Notes: a model not told the origin generated them from the sequence alone. A DNA stretch of 64,000 nt from Hyphomonas pacifica (GCF_000682675.1 NZ_AWFA01000045.1:62001-126000); one strand, 5' to 3'; positions 17,563 to 26,316 are shown, counted from the stretch's first letter. Translations and numbers: made by a program.

Positions 17563-18054
17563 TCAGTCCTGGCTTTTTGAGCCGTTGGCTTCGGACTGCA
17601 GCATTGTGTAGCGCTCGATGCCAATACGTTCGATCAGTTCGAACTGGGTTTCCAGATAGTCGACATGTTCTTCCTCGTTGGTCAGAATCTTGCCGAATAG
17701 GTCGCGGCTGCCATAGTCGCGTACGCTCTCGCAGTATTCCATGGCATCGCGCAGCATCGGAATCGCGTCATTCTCCAGCTTCAAGTCGCACTCGAGAATT
17801 TCCTGCACAGATTCGCCAATGCGCAGCTTTCCCAGATCCTGCAGATTCGGCAGGCCGCCCAGGAACAGGATGCGCTCGATCAGCCAGTCGGCATGCTCCA
17901 TCTCCTCAATGGATTCCTTGTACTCATAGTCGCCAAGCTTGCTGACGCCCCAATCATGCAGCATGCGGGAATGCAGGAAGTACTGGTTGATGGCGGTCAG
18001 CTCGTTTTTCAGACACTTGTTCAGAAATTCGATGACCTTGGGATCGCCTTTCAT
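17563..18054 (-). CDS. bfr: Bacterioferritin
   Basis: 163 residues, the normal length. All ferroxidase ligands are present: Glu18, Glu51, His54, Glu94, Glu127 and His130; Met52 is the heme ligand. It assembles into a 24-subunit cytoplasmic shell that oxidises and stores iron. An AGGAG site precedes the ATG. bfd lies upstream on the same strand across 181 gene-free bases, so bfr may have its own promoter as well. It ends at a terminator inside the convergent channel gene. Confidence 0.97.
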   Translation of the reverse strand: MKGDPKVIEFLNKCLKNELTAINQYFLHSRMLHDWGVSKLGDYEYKESIEEMEHADWLIERILFLGGLPNLQDLGKLRIGESVQEILECDLKLENDAIPMLRDAMEYCESVRDYGSRDLFGKILTNEEEHVDYLETQFELIERIGIERYTMLQSEANGSKSQD

Positions 18055-18235
18055 GGGGGGCTCCTGATTGATTACGTGAATATACCTAGCAGATAGGCCG
18101 ATTGGTAAGCGTAGGCAATAAAAAACCCAATAAAATCAATTGCATATGAAAGTGCGACACAGTTGCAGGCGGGCGTGCAAATGCGTCTCTCGCGCAGGGC
18201 GGCGGAAAAAACCAGTCAAGGCAAAGGGGTAGCGC

Positions 18236-18436
18236 TTATTCTGCAGCAACCATGACAGGGGATGGCATACGGCGATCCATCTCCTCGGCGATGATCTCGC
18301 CCATGGAGCAGCTGCATTTTCCGCACTGGAACTTGCAGCCATGATGCGATTGTACGGCCTTGGGGCTACGCGCCCCGGCATCCACGGCAGCGCGGACGCT
18401 CTTGCAGTTAATGCGGTTGCAGACACAAACGATCAT
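18236..18436 (-). CDS. bfd: Bacterioferritin-associated ferredoxin
   Basis: A 66-residue [2Fe-2S] protein. Cys4, Cys6, Cys38 and Cys41 match the ligand spacing of E. coli Bfd (CVC and CGKC). It delivers electrons to bacterioferritin so stored iron can be released. The ATG at 18436 gives the family N-terminus MIVCVC; further in-frame starts at 18445, 18451 and a TTG at 18472 exist, but they would run into the Fur-like box. None has a clear ribosome-binding site, so a leaderless or very short-leader mRNA is possible. The tail after residue 50 is longer than needed for the cluster. Confidence 0.88.
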   Translation of the reverse strand: MIVCVCNRINCKSVRAAVDAGARSPKAVQSHHGCKFQCGKCSCSMGEIIAEEMDRRMPSPVMVAAE

Positions 18437-18456
18437 GAGAACCATTTGCATCAATG

Positions 18457-18471
18457 TGCGAATGATTGTCA
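18457..18471 (-). promoter_or_regulatory. Fur-like operator before bfd
   Basis: The 15-mer TGCGAATGATTGTCA (plus strand) fits the 7-1-7 Fur box TGATAATnATTATCA at 11 of 14 informative bases. It overlaps a -35-like TTGACA (18467-18472, minus), with GCAAAT (18444-18449) 17 bases further. This position, and known Fur control of bfd in enterobacteria, support iron-dependent repression. Confidence 0.6.
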
Positions 18472-18490
18472 ATACGCTTTTTCACACTTC

Positions 18491-19189
18491 TTAACCTGTC
18501 TTGCCCCGCCAGACGGACCAGCTGACGCCGCTGCCGATAGTCAGCGTGGTTGTCTCATACTGTCCTGCCGGGTCGCTGACATACTCGACGAAGGGCTTCA
18601 GCGTCTTGCGGAAGCTGAAGATGTTGTCGGCCAGAATGATCGCGCCGGGCGCCAGTTTTGGCTCCAGCAGGTGCAGGACAGGGATGTAGAGATCCTTCCA
18701 GCCATCCAGGAAGACGAAATCAACCGGCCCCTGCAGCGGCGCGAGGCTTTCCATTGCGTCGCCTTCGCGGATGTCTGACCAGCGGCTGAGGCCGGCCTCT
18801 GCCAGGTTTGCGAGGGCGATTTGCGCCTTGCTGGGGTCTTTCTCTGTGCCGGTAAAACGACCGCCGGTCTCACGGGCTGCAGCCGCCAGATAGATGGCGG
18901 AAATGCCGAAAGACGAGCCGAACTCGACAATATTGCGCGCCCCTGCCGACAGAGCGGCGAGGTACATCAGCTGGCCGAATTCCGGGGAGACGGAGATGTA
19001 GGCGTCTTTCAAATAGGGCTCTGCCGATTCAAAGGTGGAGCGGGCTTTCAGATAGCCGGTCAGGATGGCGGGCAGGGCGCGGAGCAAAACATTCCGGTCC
19101 TGACGGGCATCCTGATGCAGGCGGGCGAGCGTGGCGGAGACCTGTGGGGCGTTCAGGCCGTTGGCGGGCGGGGGCATGTCAAAGGGCAT
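18491..19189 (-). CDS. Class I SAM-dependent methyltransferase (O-methyltransferase type)
   Basis: A 232-residue Rossmann methyltransferase. Motif I is IVEFGSSFGISAIYLA near residue 95, followed by the acidic motif FTGTEKDPSKA and a DFVFLDGWKDLYIPVL segment typical of the O-methyltransferase/DUF1442-like group. The ATG at 19189 has AAGGA about ten bases upstream; the longer open frame beyond it crosses the TetR gene and is a shadow. It is divergent from that TetR gene, with palindromes between them, so it is the likely target. Substrate unknown. Confidence 0.85.
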   Translation of the reverse strand: MPFDMPPPANGLNAPQVSATLARLHQDARQDRNVLLRALPAILTGYLKARSTFESAEPYLKDAYISVSPEFGQLMYLAALSAGARNIVEFGSSFGISAIYLAAAARETGGRFTGTEKDPSKAQIALANLAEAGLSRWSDIREGDAMESLAPLQGPVDFVFLDGWKDLYIPVLHLLEPKLAPGAIILADNIFSFRKTLKPFVEYVSDPAGQYETTTLTIGSGVSWSVWRGKTG

Positions 19190-19217
19190 GGCGCAAATCC
19201 TTGTTGCGGTGGCGGTG

Positions 19218-19250
19218 TAATGCATTAAATATGAGCTATTACTCGTATTT
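19218..19250. promoter_or_regulatory. TetR-type operator between methyltransferase and TetR genes
   Basis: An inverted repeat AAATATGAG-N6-CTCGTATTT (19227-19250; eight of nine bases pair) adjoins a perfect 10-base palindrome TAATGCATTA (19218-19227). Size, symmetry and position in the divergent promoter fit a TetR dimer site controlling both genes. Confidence 0.6.
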
Positions 19251-19279
19251 TGAAACTCGCATTCAGAGAGCCTTGCTGC

Positions 19280-19897
19280 ATGAGTTCCGCCGAGACGCCC
19301 GCCCCCAGAAAACGGCCAGTTCAGGCGCGGTCTGCCCTCACGGTCGACGCGATCCTGACGGCGGCAGCTCACATTCTCGAAGGGGAGGGGATGGAGGGCT
19401 ACACTACGAATGCTATTGCGGCGCGCGCGGGCGTGTCGATCGGCTCTCTCTATCAATACTTTCCGAACAAGGAGGCGATTACGGCGGCTTTGGTGCTGGC
19501 GGATGCAGAGCGCCTGTATGAAGCGCTGCAGGCCGCCTCCGATGGCTCGGCAGGCGCGCCGTTCCTGGCGCGGCTGGAAGCGTTGCTGGATGTCGTGATT
19601 GCGCACCAGATGGAGCGCCCGGTGCTGGCCCGGATGATCGACATGGAAGAGCGGCGGCTGGCGCATGACCCGGCGCTGCAGGCCGTGCATGAGGCGGGCT
19701 TTGCCCTCGTACGCCAGGAATTGCAAAGTAGCGGCCTCAGCCTGCCCTTCGGGCTGGAGGCCAGCACGGTGGATGTCTTCGCCATCGTGCTGGGCATTTG
19801 CGATACGGCGGGCGAGCGCGGCGAGACGGATGGTGATGGCCTGAAGGCGCGCATCCGCCATGCCGTGCTCAGCTATCTTGGGCTTCGTCCCAGCTGA
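19280..19897 (+). CDS. TetR/AcrR family transcriptional regulator
   Basis: 205 residues. The N-terminal helix-turn-helix shows the family pattern: ILTAAAHILEGEGMEGYTTN, AIAARAGVSIGSLYQYFPNK, then the ligand domain. The ATG at 19280 fits the usual N-terminal tail length; the frame could open at a TTG at 19250 but that lies in the operator. The last 29 bases overlap the 3' end of the convergent Xre gene. Likely represses itself and the divergent methyltransferase. Ligand unknown. Confidence 0.88.
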   Translation: MSSAETPAPRKRPVQARSALTVDAILTAAAHILEGEGMEGYTTNAIAARAGVSIGSLYQYFPNKEAITAALVLADAERLYEALQAASDGSAGAPFLARLEALLDVVIAHQMERPVLARMIDMEERRLAHDPALQAVHEAGFALVRQELQSSGLSLPFGLEASTVDVFAIVLGICDTAGERGETDGDGLKARIRHAVLSYLGLRPS

Positions 19898-20096
19898 ACA
19901 CGTCTTCCAGCCCCACGCCGAAAACGCGCGCGATGCGGAAGGCGCTTTCGAGCGACGGGGAATAGCGGCCCTGTTCGATGGCAATCACGGTTTGCCGCGT
20001 GACGCCGATCTCTTTGGCGAGGGCGGCCTGACTCATCCCGTCATGAGCCTCGCGCAGCTGCTTGACGCGGTTCGCAATAGGAGGGCGTTTCGCCAT
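19869..20096 (-). CDS. Xre-family helix-turn-helix regulator
   Basis: A 75-residue single-domain HTH protein: MSQAALAKEIGVTRQTVIAI is the helix-turn-helix, followed by EQGRYSPSLESAFRIARVFG. It belongs to the small YgzD/YozG-like Xre regulators usually found after a small membrane-protein gene. It starts three bases after the membrane-protein gene's stop, so they form an operon. Three 16-bp palindromes upstream of the operon are its likely operators. Its end overlaps the TetR gene by 29 bases tail to tail. Confidence 0.88.
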   Translation of the reverse strand: MAKRPPIANRVKQLREAHDGMSQAALAKEIGVTRQTVIAIEQGRYSPSLESAFRIARVFGVGLEDVFSWDEAQDS

Positions 20097-20099
20097 GCC

Positions 20100-20522
20100 T
20101 CACACGCCCCGGCGGTAGAGGAATATCTGGAACGCATATTCCGCAATCTGGCTCAGCATCAGGGCGCCGAAGATGATGTGGAACAACAGGTTTCCGTCGC
20201 CGAGCCAGCCAAAGTGCCAGAGGCCGCCAAATGCACCGACGGCCAGCACATAGCCTGACCAGTGGCCTGCCTTGTCGAGAATGGCCTTCTCGCGCTCGTC
20301 TACAGGAGCATTGGCTTCCTGGCCGGACATAATGGCGAGCACGACATTCACAATGATCGAGGTGATCACAACCAGAGTGACATAGCCTATGAAGAAGCGG
20401 AGATCGGGCGGTGATGTGTGGCCAAGCGCGCTCGAAACGCTGACGATTTTGCTGAAATACCAGGCCCCTGCCACGATCAGGATGAGGCCCATGCCCCAGG
20501 CGGTTTTCTCTCGGAATGACAT
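20100..20522 (-). CDS. Four-helix membrane protein paired with an Xre regulator
   Basis: 140 residues with four predicted membrane helices, about 9-27, 44-65, 90-108 and 112-132. A short charged cytoplasmic loop (VDEREKAILDKAGHWSGY) lies in the middle; this DEREKxIxxKA-type segment recurs in membrane proteins paired with Xre regulators. First gene of a two-gene operon. Transport or signalling roles have been suggested for such proteins, but no function can be read from sequence. Confidence 0.75.
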   Translation of the reverse strand: MSFREKTAWGMGLILIVAGAWYFSKIVSVSSALGHTSPPDLRFFIGYVTLVVITSIIVNVVLAIMSGQEANAPVDEREKAILDKAGHWSGYVLAVGAFGGLWHFGWLGDGNLLFHIIFGALMLSQIAEYAFQIFLYRRGV

Positions 20523-20540
20523 CTACAAGTCCTTTGCGGT

Positions 20541-20602
20541 GTAAAAGATTTCTTACATGGGACGTGTAGTCAAAGATTTTTGACATGTCAAATATTTTTA
20601 AC
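20541..20602 (-). promoter_or_regulatory. Three tandem 16-bp palindromic operators
   Basis: Three 16-mers share the pattern GT-A/C-AAA-G/T-ATTT-T/C-T-n-AC: GTAAAAGATTTCTTAC (20541-20556), GTCAAAGATTTTTGAC (20569-20584) and GTCAAATATTTTTAAC (20587-20602). Centre spacings are 28 and 18 bases. They lie just before the membrane-protein/Xre operon and about 90 bases before lysK. Probable autoregulatory sites for the Xre protein. Confidence 0.7.
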
Positions 20603-20624
20603 AACAAATGATCGCCCAGCTTGA

Positions 20625-20652
20625 CCGGAGGGGCTGTGGCCTCTACCTCCGG
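20625..20652 (+). other. Hairpin in the lysK leader
   Basis: Seven-base arms CCGGAGG (20625-20631) and CCTCCGG (20646-20652) around a 14-base loop, ending 37 bases before the lysK ATG. No T-run follows. It may be a leader structure; function unknown. Confidence 0.35.
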
Positions 20653-20689
20653 CGCACCTGTTTTCACTCAACAATGACTGACATTCCTG

Positions 20690-22282
20690 ATGACCGATCT
20701 CTCTACGCTCGCCCAATCCGCAAAGGCCTGGCCGTTCGAGCTTGCCCGCAAGCTGGAACAACGCGTGGAGCAGCAGATAAAGGCGGGCCAGCGCGCCGCC
20801 GATGACCCGGTCACCTTCGAGACCGGCTATGGCCCGTCCGGCCTGCCGCATATTGGCACGTTCGGCGAAGTTGTGCGCACAACCATGGTGCGCCATGCCT
20901 TTGAAGTGCTGACGGCGGGCAAATACACAACGCGCCTGATATGTGTGTCGGATGATATGGATGGTATGCGGAAAGTTCCGCCAACCGTGCCGAACCCGGA
21001 AAAGCTGGAGCCCTATCTGCAACAGCCGCTGACGGCAGTGCCGGACCCGTTCGGCACGCATGACAGCTATGGCGCGCACATGAATGCGCGGTTGTGCGCC
21101 TTCCTGGACCAGTTCGGCTTTGAATATGAATTCCTGTCTGCGACGGATTGCTACAAATCCGGACGGTTTGACGACATGCTGCTGCGGGCGGCGCAGAAAT
21201 ATAAAGACATAATGGATGTGATGCTGCCGACGCTTGGCGAGGAGCGCCAGGCGACCTACAGCCCGTTCTTGCCGATCCATCCGGAAACCGGCGAAGTGCT
21301 CTATGTGCCGATGAAGGCCGTGGACGGAGAGAAGGGGACCGTCACGTTTGAGGACGAAGCCGGCAAGGAATTCACCGTGCCCGTCACCGGCGGCCATGTG
21401 AAGATGCAGTGGAAGCCGGATTTCGGCATGCGCTGGGCGGCTCTCGGCGTCGACTTCGAAATGTTCGGCAAGGACCATCAGGCCAATGCGCCGATCTATT
21501 CCAAGATCACGAAGATCCTCGGCAAACGGCCGCCGGAACAGTACGTGTACGAAATGTTCCTGGACGACAAGGGCGAGAAGATATCCAAGACAAAGGGCAA
21601 TGGCATCTCTGTGGAAGACTGGCTGAAATATGCGCCGGATGAGAGCCTCAGCCTGTTCCAGTTCCAGAAGCCGCGCGTGGCGAAAAAGCTATATTTCGAT
21701 GTCATCCCGAAAGCGGTGGATGAATATCTGACCTTCCTGGAAAAATATCCGGAAGAGGAGCCTGCGCGGCAGATCGAGAACCCTGTCTGGCACATTCATT
21801 CCGGCAATCCGCCGCAGGTGAAGACGCCGGTCAGCTTTGCTTTGCTGCTCAACCTGGTGGCGGTGGCAAACCCGGAAGACAAGAGCCAGCTCTGGGGCTT
21901 CATCTCGCAATATGCACCGGAGGCCTCGCCCGAAACGCACCCGATGCTCGACAAGCTCGCCGGCTATGCTATGAGCTATTATACCGACTTCGTGCTGCCC
22001 GAAAAAACCTATCGTGCGCCTACGGACAAGGAACGCGCCGCAATGGAAGACCTGTCCGCCCGCTTCAAGGCGTTCAGTGACGAGCCGACCTCGGAAAATC
22101 TTCAGACGCTGACCTTCTCTGTCGGCAAGGAACATGAGTTCGACAATCTGCGCGAATGGTTCCAGGCGCTCTATGAGGTGCTGCTCGGCCAGAGCCAGGG
22201 CCCGCGCTTCGGCAGCTTCGCTGCGCTTTATGGCGTCGCGAACACGGCCCGCCTGATCGATGATGCGCTGGCACGGGGGTAG
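20690..22282 (+). CDS. lysK: Lysine-tRNA ligase, class I
   Basis: A 530-residue class I lysyl-tRNA synthetase, the archaeal-type enzyme that replaces class II LysS in many alphaproteobacteria. The HIGH-equivalent is GLPHIGTF near residue 50 and the KMSKS-equivalent is KISKTKG near 300. A C-terminal alpha-helical anticodon-binding region follows. It charges tRNA-Lys in the cytoplasm. The start ATG is preceded by another ATG at 20674 in a different frame. It is divergent from the membrane-protein/Xre operon. Confidence 0.96.
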   Translation: MTDLSTLAQSAKAWPFELARKLEQRVEQQIKAGQRAADDPVTFETGYGPSGLPHIGTFGEVVRTTMVRHAFEVLTAGKYTTRLICVSDDMDGMRKVPPTVPNPEKLEPYLQQPLTAVPDPFGTHDSYGAHMNARLCAFLDQFGFEYEFLSATDCYKSGRFDDMLLRAAQKYKDIMDVMLPTLGEERQATYSPFLPIHPETGEVLYVPMKAVDGEKGTVTFEDEAGKEFTVPVTGGHVKMQWKPDFGMRWAALGVDFEMFGKDHQANAPIYSKITKILGKRPPEQYVYEMFLDDKGEKISKTKGNGISVEDWLKYAPDESLSLFQFQKPRVAKKLYFDVIPKAVDEYLTFLEKYPEEEPARQIENPVWHIHSGNPPQVKTPVSFALLLNLVAVANPEDKSQLWGFISQYAPEASPETHPMLDKLAGYAMSYYTDFVLPEKTYRAPTDKERAAMEDLSARFKAFSDEPTSENLQTLTFSVGKEHEFDNLREWFQALYEVLLGQSQGPRFGSFAALYGVANTARLIDDALARG

Positions 22283-22417
22283 GCGAAGCCATTAGGATCC
22301 CACTCTGTCTCTCCCTTTTGAAGGGGTAGGGCAGAGGGGGCATGCCCCGTGCGGCTGTAATCAGCCCTAAACACTTCCCTGCTTAAGTAGCGACCGAACA
22401 GGAGAGGCTTTCCGCAC

Positions 22418-22744
22418 ATGACCATTCTTCGCACAGTGCTGCTCGCAGGCGCGCTTGTTAGCTTGCCGGCCTGTATGGCCAGCAAGATCGTTACCGTACC
22501 GGTAAGTGTGGCGGGGGATGTTGTCGAGGGCACGGCCAAGGGCGCATATGCGGTCGGCTCCGGCGCGGTGCGTGTGACCGGCGACGCGCTCGACGGGCCG
22601 GACGAGCATGTCCGCATTGATGTGACCTACAGCAATGGCAAGCACACGCGGAAAACGATCAAGAAGAAATATCTTGAGCGCGAGCTGAAAAAGCTCAGCA
22701 AGAAGGGCCGGATTGTGGACGTCGATGTGAGCCCGGCGAAGTAG
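22418..22744 (+). CDS. Small lipoprotein of unknown function
   Basis: 108 residues. A signal peptide ends in a lipobox (LPAC, Cys19). Then comes a Val/Gly/Ala-rich stretch with the repeat-like VPVSVAGDVVEGTAKG and AYAVGSGAVRVTGDAL, and a basic C-terminal part (HTRKTIKKKYLERELKKLSKK). Such Gly/Ala-rich segments resemble membrane-inserting or glycine-zipper-like regions. It ends three bases before the stop of the convergent IOR gene. I do not recognise the family. Confidence 0.75.
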   Translation: MTILRTVLLAGALVSLPACMASKIVTVPVSVAGDVVEGTAKGAYAVGSGAVRVTGDALDGPDEHVRIDVTYSNGKHTRKTIKKKYLERELKKLSKKGRIVDVDVSPAK

Positions 22745-22747
22745 GGA

Positions 22748-25700
22748 CTACTCCGCCGAGATCAGCGTCGTCTTCGCTGTCGGCAGCTTGCCTTCGGGCC
22801 AGCTCTGCCACAGCTCTGCTTCTTTTGTCTTGGCGGTTTCGACTGCGGCATCCTTCACATGGCCATAGCCGCGGATCTCGTCCGGAATCTCGGCGAGCGC
22901 GATGGCCAGATCATGGTTCTTTGCCGTCAGTTCCTGCGCGATGCGGGCAAGGCCGCTAAGGTAATCGTCACGGATCTGGCGTTCCATCTTGCGCTCTTCG
23001 GTATAGCCGAACGGATCGAACTTCGTGCCGCGCAGGCCCTTGAACTTCGCCATCAGCTTGAAGACCGTCAGCATCCAGGCGCCGAAATGCTTTTTCTGAA
23101 GATGGCCATTGGCATCCTTCTTGGCGAGGATGGGCGGGGCCAGCATCAGGCGCATCTTGCCGCCCTTGAACTGTTTCGCCACATAGTCCGCAAAGTTTCC
23201 ATTCGTATAGAGACGGGCGACTTCATACTCGTCCTTATAGGCCATCACCTTGTAGGCATAGGTGGCAGCCGCGCGGGTCAGCTTGTCGCCCAGGCCTGTG
23301 CCATGCTCTGCTGCGCGGACTTGCGCGACCAAATTGCGGTATTTTTCGGCATAGGCCTTGTCCTGATATTTTGTCAGGCGCTCTGCACGGTCATCAATAA
23401 GTTCGTCCAGAGTTTTCGGCTCGATATGGCCTCGCGGATCGTGCTGCTGTTCCAAGCGTACAGGGTCAACCGCGGCGATACGACCAATATTGAAGGCGGA
23501 CATGTTGTCCTGCACCTTGGTGCCATTGAGGCGGATCGCGCGGTAGAGTGCGCGCAGGCTGACCGGCACCTGGCCCTTTTGCCAAGAATAGCCGACCATG
23601 ATCATGTTCGTATAGATTGCGTCATGCAGATAGCCGACGGCCAGCGCCTCGGCATCAAAGGCCGCAAAGTCCCGCGCCTGACGCTTCACGCGGGAGGCAA
23701 GGAGATCGCTCTCAAACCTCTTTGACCGGTCACGGATGAATTCACTGGTCGGCGTGACATCGGAATTGGCATAGGCGGCCGTGCGGCCAGAATCCATCAT
23801 GTTGATGGCATCGCCGCCTGCGGCCACCACCAGGTCGCAGGCGATGATCAGGTCAGCACTGGCCGGAGGGACGCGGCCTGTGGAGATCATCTCCGGCTCG
23901 CGCGCAAAACGAATATGGCTGAGCACCGGGCCGCCTTTCTGGGCTAGGCCGGTCATGTCCAGGCTGGAGGCGGCATGGCCGTCCACATGCGCAGCCATGG
24001 CCAGCACAGCGGCCACGGTCGTAACGCCTGTACCGCCAACGCCGGTAAACAGCACGTTCCATGGCTCCGCCAGGCTGGGCGTTTCGGGCAGGGGCAGGCC
24101 GGCATCGTCAAACACCGGGCGCGGCTGGTCTTCCCAAGCCGGTTCGCCATCCTGAATGGTCACAAAGCTGGGGCAGAATCCGCGCAAACACGAAAGGTCT
24201 GTGTTGCACGTGGACTGATTGATCCGGCGCTTGCGGCCGAGTTCTGTCTCGACTGGCTCAACCGAAAGACAGTTCGACTTGATGGAGCAATCGCCACAGC
24301 CTTCACAGACTTCGGTATTGATGATGACGCGGGTGCGGTCCGGCGCGCGCAGGCCGCGCTTGGAACGGCGGCGCTTTTCGGTGGCGCAGATCTGGTCATA
24401 GATCATGACCGAGACGCCCTTGGTCTTGCGCAGCATGTCCTGAACTTCGTCCAGATCCTCGCGGTCATAAATTTTCACGCGGCGGGGAAGGTTGGCCACA
24501 TTGGCGTAGCGGGTCGGGTCTTCGGTGACGACGACGATCGTCTCGACGCCTTCCGCCTCAACTTGCTGAGCAATCTGGGCGGGGGTCTGACCGGATTCGA
24601 CATGCTGGCCGCCGGTCATGGCAACGGCGTCATTATACAGGATTTTGTATGTCATGTTCGCGCCGGAGGTGACCGCCGCGCGGATGGCGAGGCTGCCGGA
24701 ATGGGAATAGGTGCCGTCTCCAAGGTTCACAAAGACATGGCCCTCATCAGTGGCCCAGTGCTGGCCGACCCAGGCAATGCCTTCGCCGCCCATCTGGCTG
24801 GTCATGTCGGTTTTACGGTCAGGCATGAAGTTCGCCATATAGTGACAGCCAATACCGGCCATGGCGCGAGAACCTTCCGGCACCACGGTGGAGGTATTAT
24901 GCGGGCAGCCGGAACAATAGTGGGGCGTCCGGATTGTGGGGGAGGCATTGGTGCGGGCCGCTTCGCCCGCACGGCCCACGCGGTCGAAATAGGTGTCGGC
25001 GCGGCTCGTGTCCCAGCCTTCCGGCATGATCTTCATCAGGGCGCCGGCCATTTCCGGAATGGAGATGGAGGCGATGTCGGAGAGCAGGGGCTTGCCTTCG
25101 CGGTCGCGCTTGCCTTCGATATAGGGGCGCTGGCCATCCGGCAGGTCGTAGAGGGCAGAGCGTAGCTGATCCTCGATCAGGGGGCGCTTGTGTTCGATGA
25201 CGACGACGCGCTCCAGCCCGCGGCAGAACGCCCGGACCCCTTCCGGCTCCAAGGGCCAGGGCATGGCGACCTTGTAGATGGAGAGGCCCAGGCGTCCTGC
25301 ATCCTGCGGAGAGAGGCCAAGCGCCGCGAGCGCCTCGAACACGTCGCGGGCGGCCTGACCTGTCACGATGACGCCGATACGGGGCTTCGGCGACGGCAGG
25401 ATGATCTGATCGAGCTGGTTGGCGCGCACATAAGCCTGTGCGGCCGGAAGCTTCACCTGGCGCAGGCGGCGTTCCTTGTCCAGCGGGCTGTCGCCCCGCC
25501 GCATGTGGACACCGTCTTCCGGAATCACAAATTCCGGGCTGACAAAGTTGAAGCGGTCCAGATCCACGCTGACTACGGCGCCGGAATCCATCGTGTCGGC
25601 TAGCGCGACGAGGCCCGTCCACGCGCCGGAAAAGCGGCTCATCGCCCAGCCATGAATTCCATAGTCCAGTACATCCTGAATGGAGGCGGGGTTCAGCACC

Positions 25701-26206
25701 GGGATTTCAGCATCCTGCATCGCGAATTCGGATTGCGAGGGCAGGGTGGAGGATTTGCAATTATGGTCGTCGCCAATGATGGAAATCACGCCGCCATGCT
25801 TTGAGGCGCCAGCGGCATTGGCGTGCTTGAAGACGTCGCCCGTCCGGTCAACGCCGGGGGCCTTGCCATACCAGATGCCGAACAGGCCATCATATCTGGC
25901 CCCCGGAAACAGGCCGAGCTGCTGGCTACCCCAGACGGCAGTGGCGCCGAGGTCTTCGTTCAGGCCTTCCCAGAACTTGATGTCATAGGTGTCGAGCCAT
26001 TTCTGCGCGGCCCGCAATTGCTGATCATATCCGCCGAGAGGAGAGCCGCGATAGCCGGAAATGAAGCCGGCCGTATTCAGCCCCATGCCTATATCAAGTC
26101 GTTTGCGGTCAAGTGGCAGGCGCACGAGCGCCTGAATGCCCGTCATAAAAGCTTTGCCCTCGACAAGATCGTATTTGTCGTCCAGCGTAACTTCGCGATG
26201 TTGCAT
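22748..26206 (-). CDS. Indolepyruvate ferredoxin oxidoreductase family protein (fused)
   Basis: A 1152-residue fusion of the alpha and gamma parts of 2-ketoacid:ferredoxin oxidoreductases. Order: N-terminal PFOR-like domain (1-about 370), thiamine diphosphate domain (CSGCPHNTST near 425, GDGTYSHSGSLA near 485), an iron-sulfur segment (VCEGCGDCSIKSNC near 635 with further Cys to about 675), gamma domain (FTGVGGTGVTTVAAV near 720), and a C-terminal DUF6537-type region. The family oxidatively decarboxylates aryl- or branched-chain 2-oxoacids to acyl-CoA. A divergent Lrp-type regulator probably controls it, fitting an amino-acid catabolic role. Confidence 0.92.
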   Translation of the reverse strand: MQHREVTLDDKYDLVEGKAFMTGIQALVRLPLDRKRLDIGMGLNTAGFISGYRGSPLGGYDQQLRAAQKWLDTYDIKFWEGLNEDLGATAVWGSQQLGLFPGARYDGLFGIWYGKAPGVDRTGDVFKHANAAGASKHGGVISIIGDDHNCKSSTLPSQSEFAMQDAEIPVLNPASIQDVLDYGIHGWAMSRFSGAWTGLVALADTMDSGAVVSVDLDRFNFVSPEFVIPEDGVHMRRGDSPLDKERRLRQVKLPAAQAYVRANQLDQIILPSPKPRIGVIVTGQAARDVFEALAALGLSPQDAGRLGLSIYKVAMPWPLEPEGVRAFCRGLERVVVIEHKRPLIEDQLRSALYDLPDGQRPYIEGKRDREGKPLLSDIASISIPEMAGALMKIMPEGWDTSRADTYFDRVGRAGEAARTNASPTIRTPHYCSGCPHNTSTVVPEGSRAMAGIGCHYMANFMPDRKTDMTSQMGGEGIAWVGQHWATDEGHVFVNLGDGTYSHSGSLAIRAAVTSGANMTYKILYNDAVAMTGGQHVESGQTPAQIAQQVEAEGVETIVVVTEDPTRYANVANLPRRVKIYDREDLDEVQDMLRKTKGVSVMIYDQICATEKRRRSKRGLRAPDRTRVIINTEVCEGCGDCSIKSNCLSVEPVETELGRKRRINQSTCNTDLSCLRGFCPSFVTIQDGEPAWEDQPRPVFDDAGLPLPETPSLAEPWNVLFTGVGGTGVTTVAAVLAMAAHVDGHAASSLDMTGLAQKGGPVLSHIRFAREPEMISTGRVPPASADLIIACDLVVAAGGDAINMMDSGRTAAYANSDVTPTSEFIRDRSKRFESDLLASRVKRQARDFAAFDAEALAVGYLHDAIYTNMIMVGYSWQKGQVPVSLRALYRAIRLNGTKVQDNMSAFNIGRIAAVDPVRLEQQHDPRGHIEPKTLDELIDDRAERLTKYQDKAYAEKYRNLVAQVRAAEHGTGLGDKLTRAAATYAYKVMAYKDEYEVARLYTNGNFADYVAKQFKGGKMRLMLAPPILAKKDANGHLQKKHFGAWMLTVFKLMAKFKGLRGTKFDPFGYTEERKMERQIRDDYLSGLARIAQELTAKNHDLAIALAEIPDEIRGYGHVKDAAVETAKTKEAELWQSWPEGKLPTAKTTLISAE

Positions 26207-26241
26207 GATATGCCTATCCCAAGGGTTTGTGGCATATTATT

Positions 26242-26316
26242 GGGTAAATCGCACGAAATTGCTTGCCTTTCTTGCGCGGTTTTTGTTATTCCGGGGTAAA
26301 ATTTACCGGAAATTGC
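26242..26316. promoter_or_regulatory. Candidate Lrp-type operators between IOR and Lrp genes
   Basis: A direct repeat: GGGTAAA-N6-GAAATTGC (26242-26262) and GGGTAAA-N8-GAAATTGC (26294-26316). The second copy contains the perfect palindrome GGTAAA-A-TTTACC (26295-26307). Both lie in the 126-base divergent promoter region. Repeated sites suit an oligomeric Lrp/AsnC protein. Confidence 0.55.

Noticed and set aside
19190-19984. Long N-terminal extension of the methyltransferase
   Set aside because: The extension lies antisense to the TetR gene; the ATG at 19189 has a ribosome-binding site and gives normal family length.
23975-25165. 396-codon plus-strand ORF
   Set aside because: Antisense to the indolepyruvate oxidoreductase; compositional shadow rich in His, Gly and Ala.
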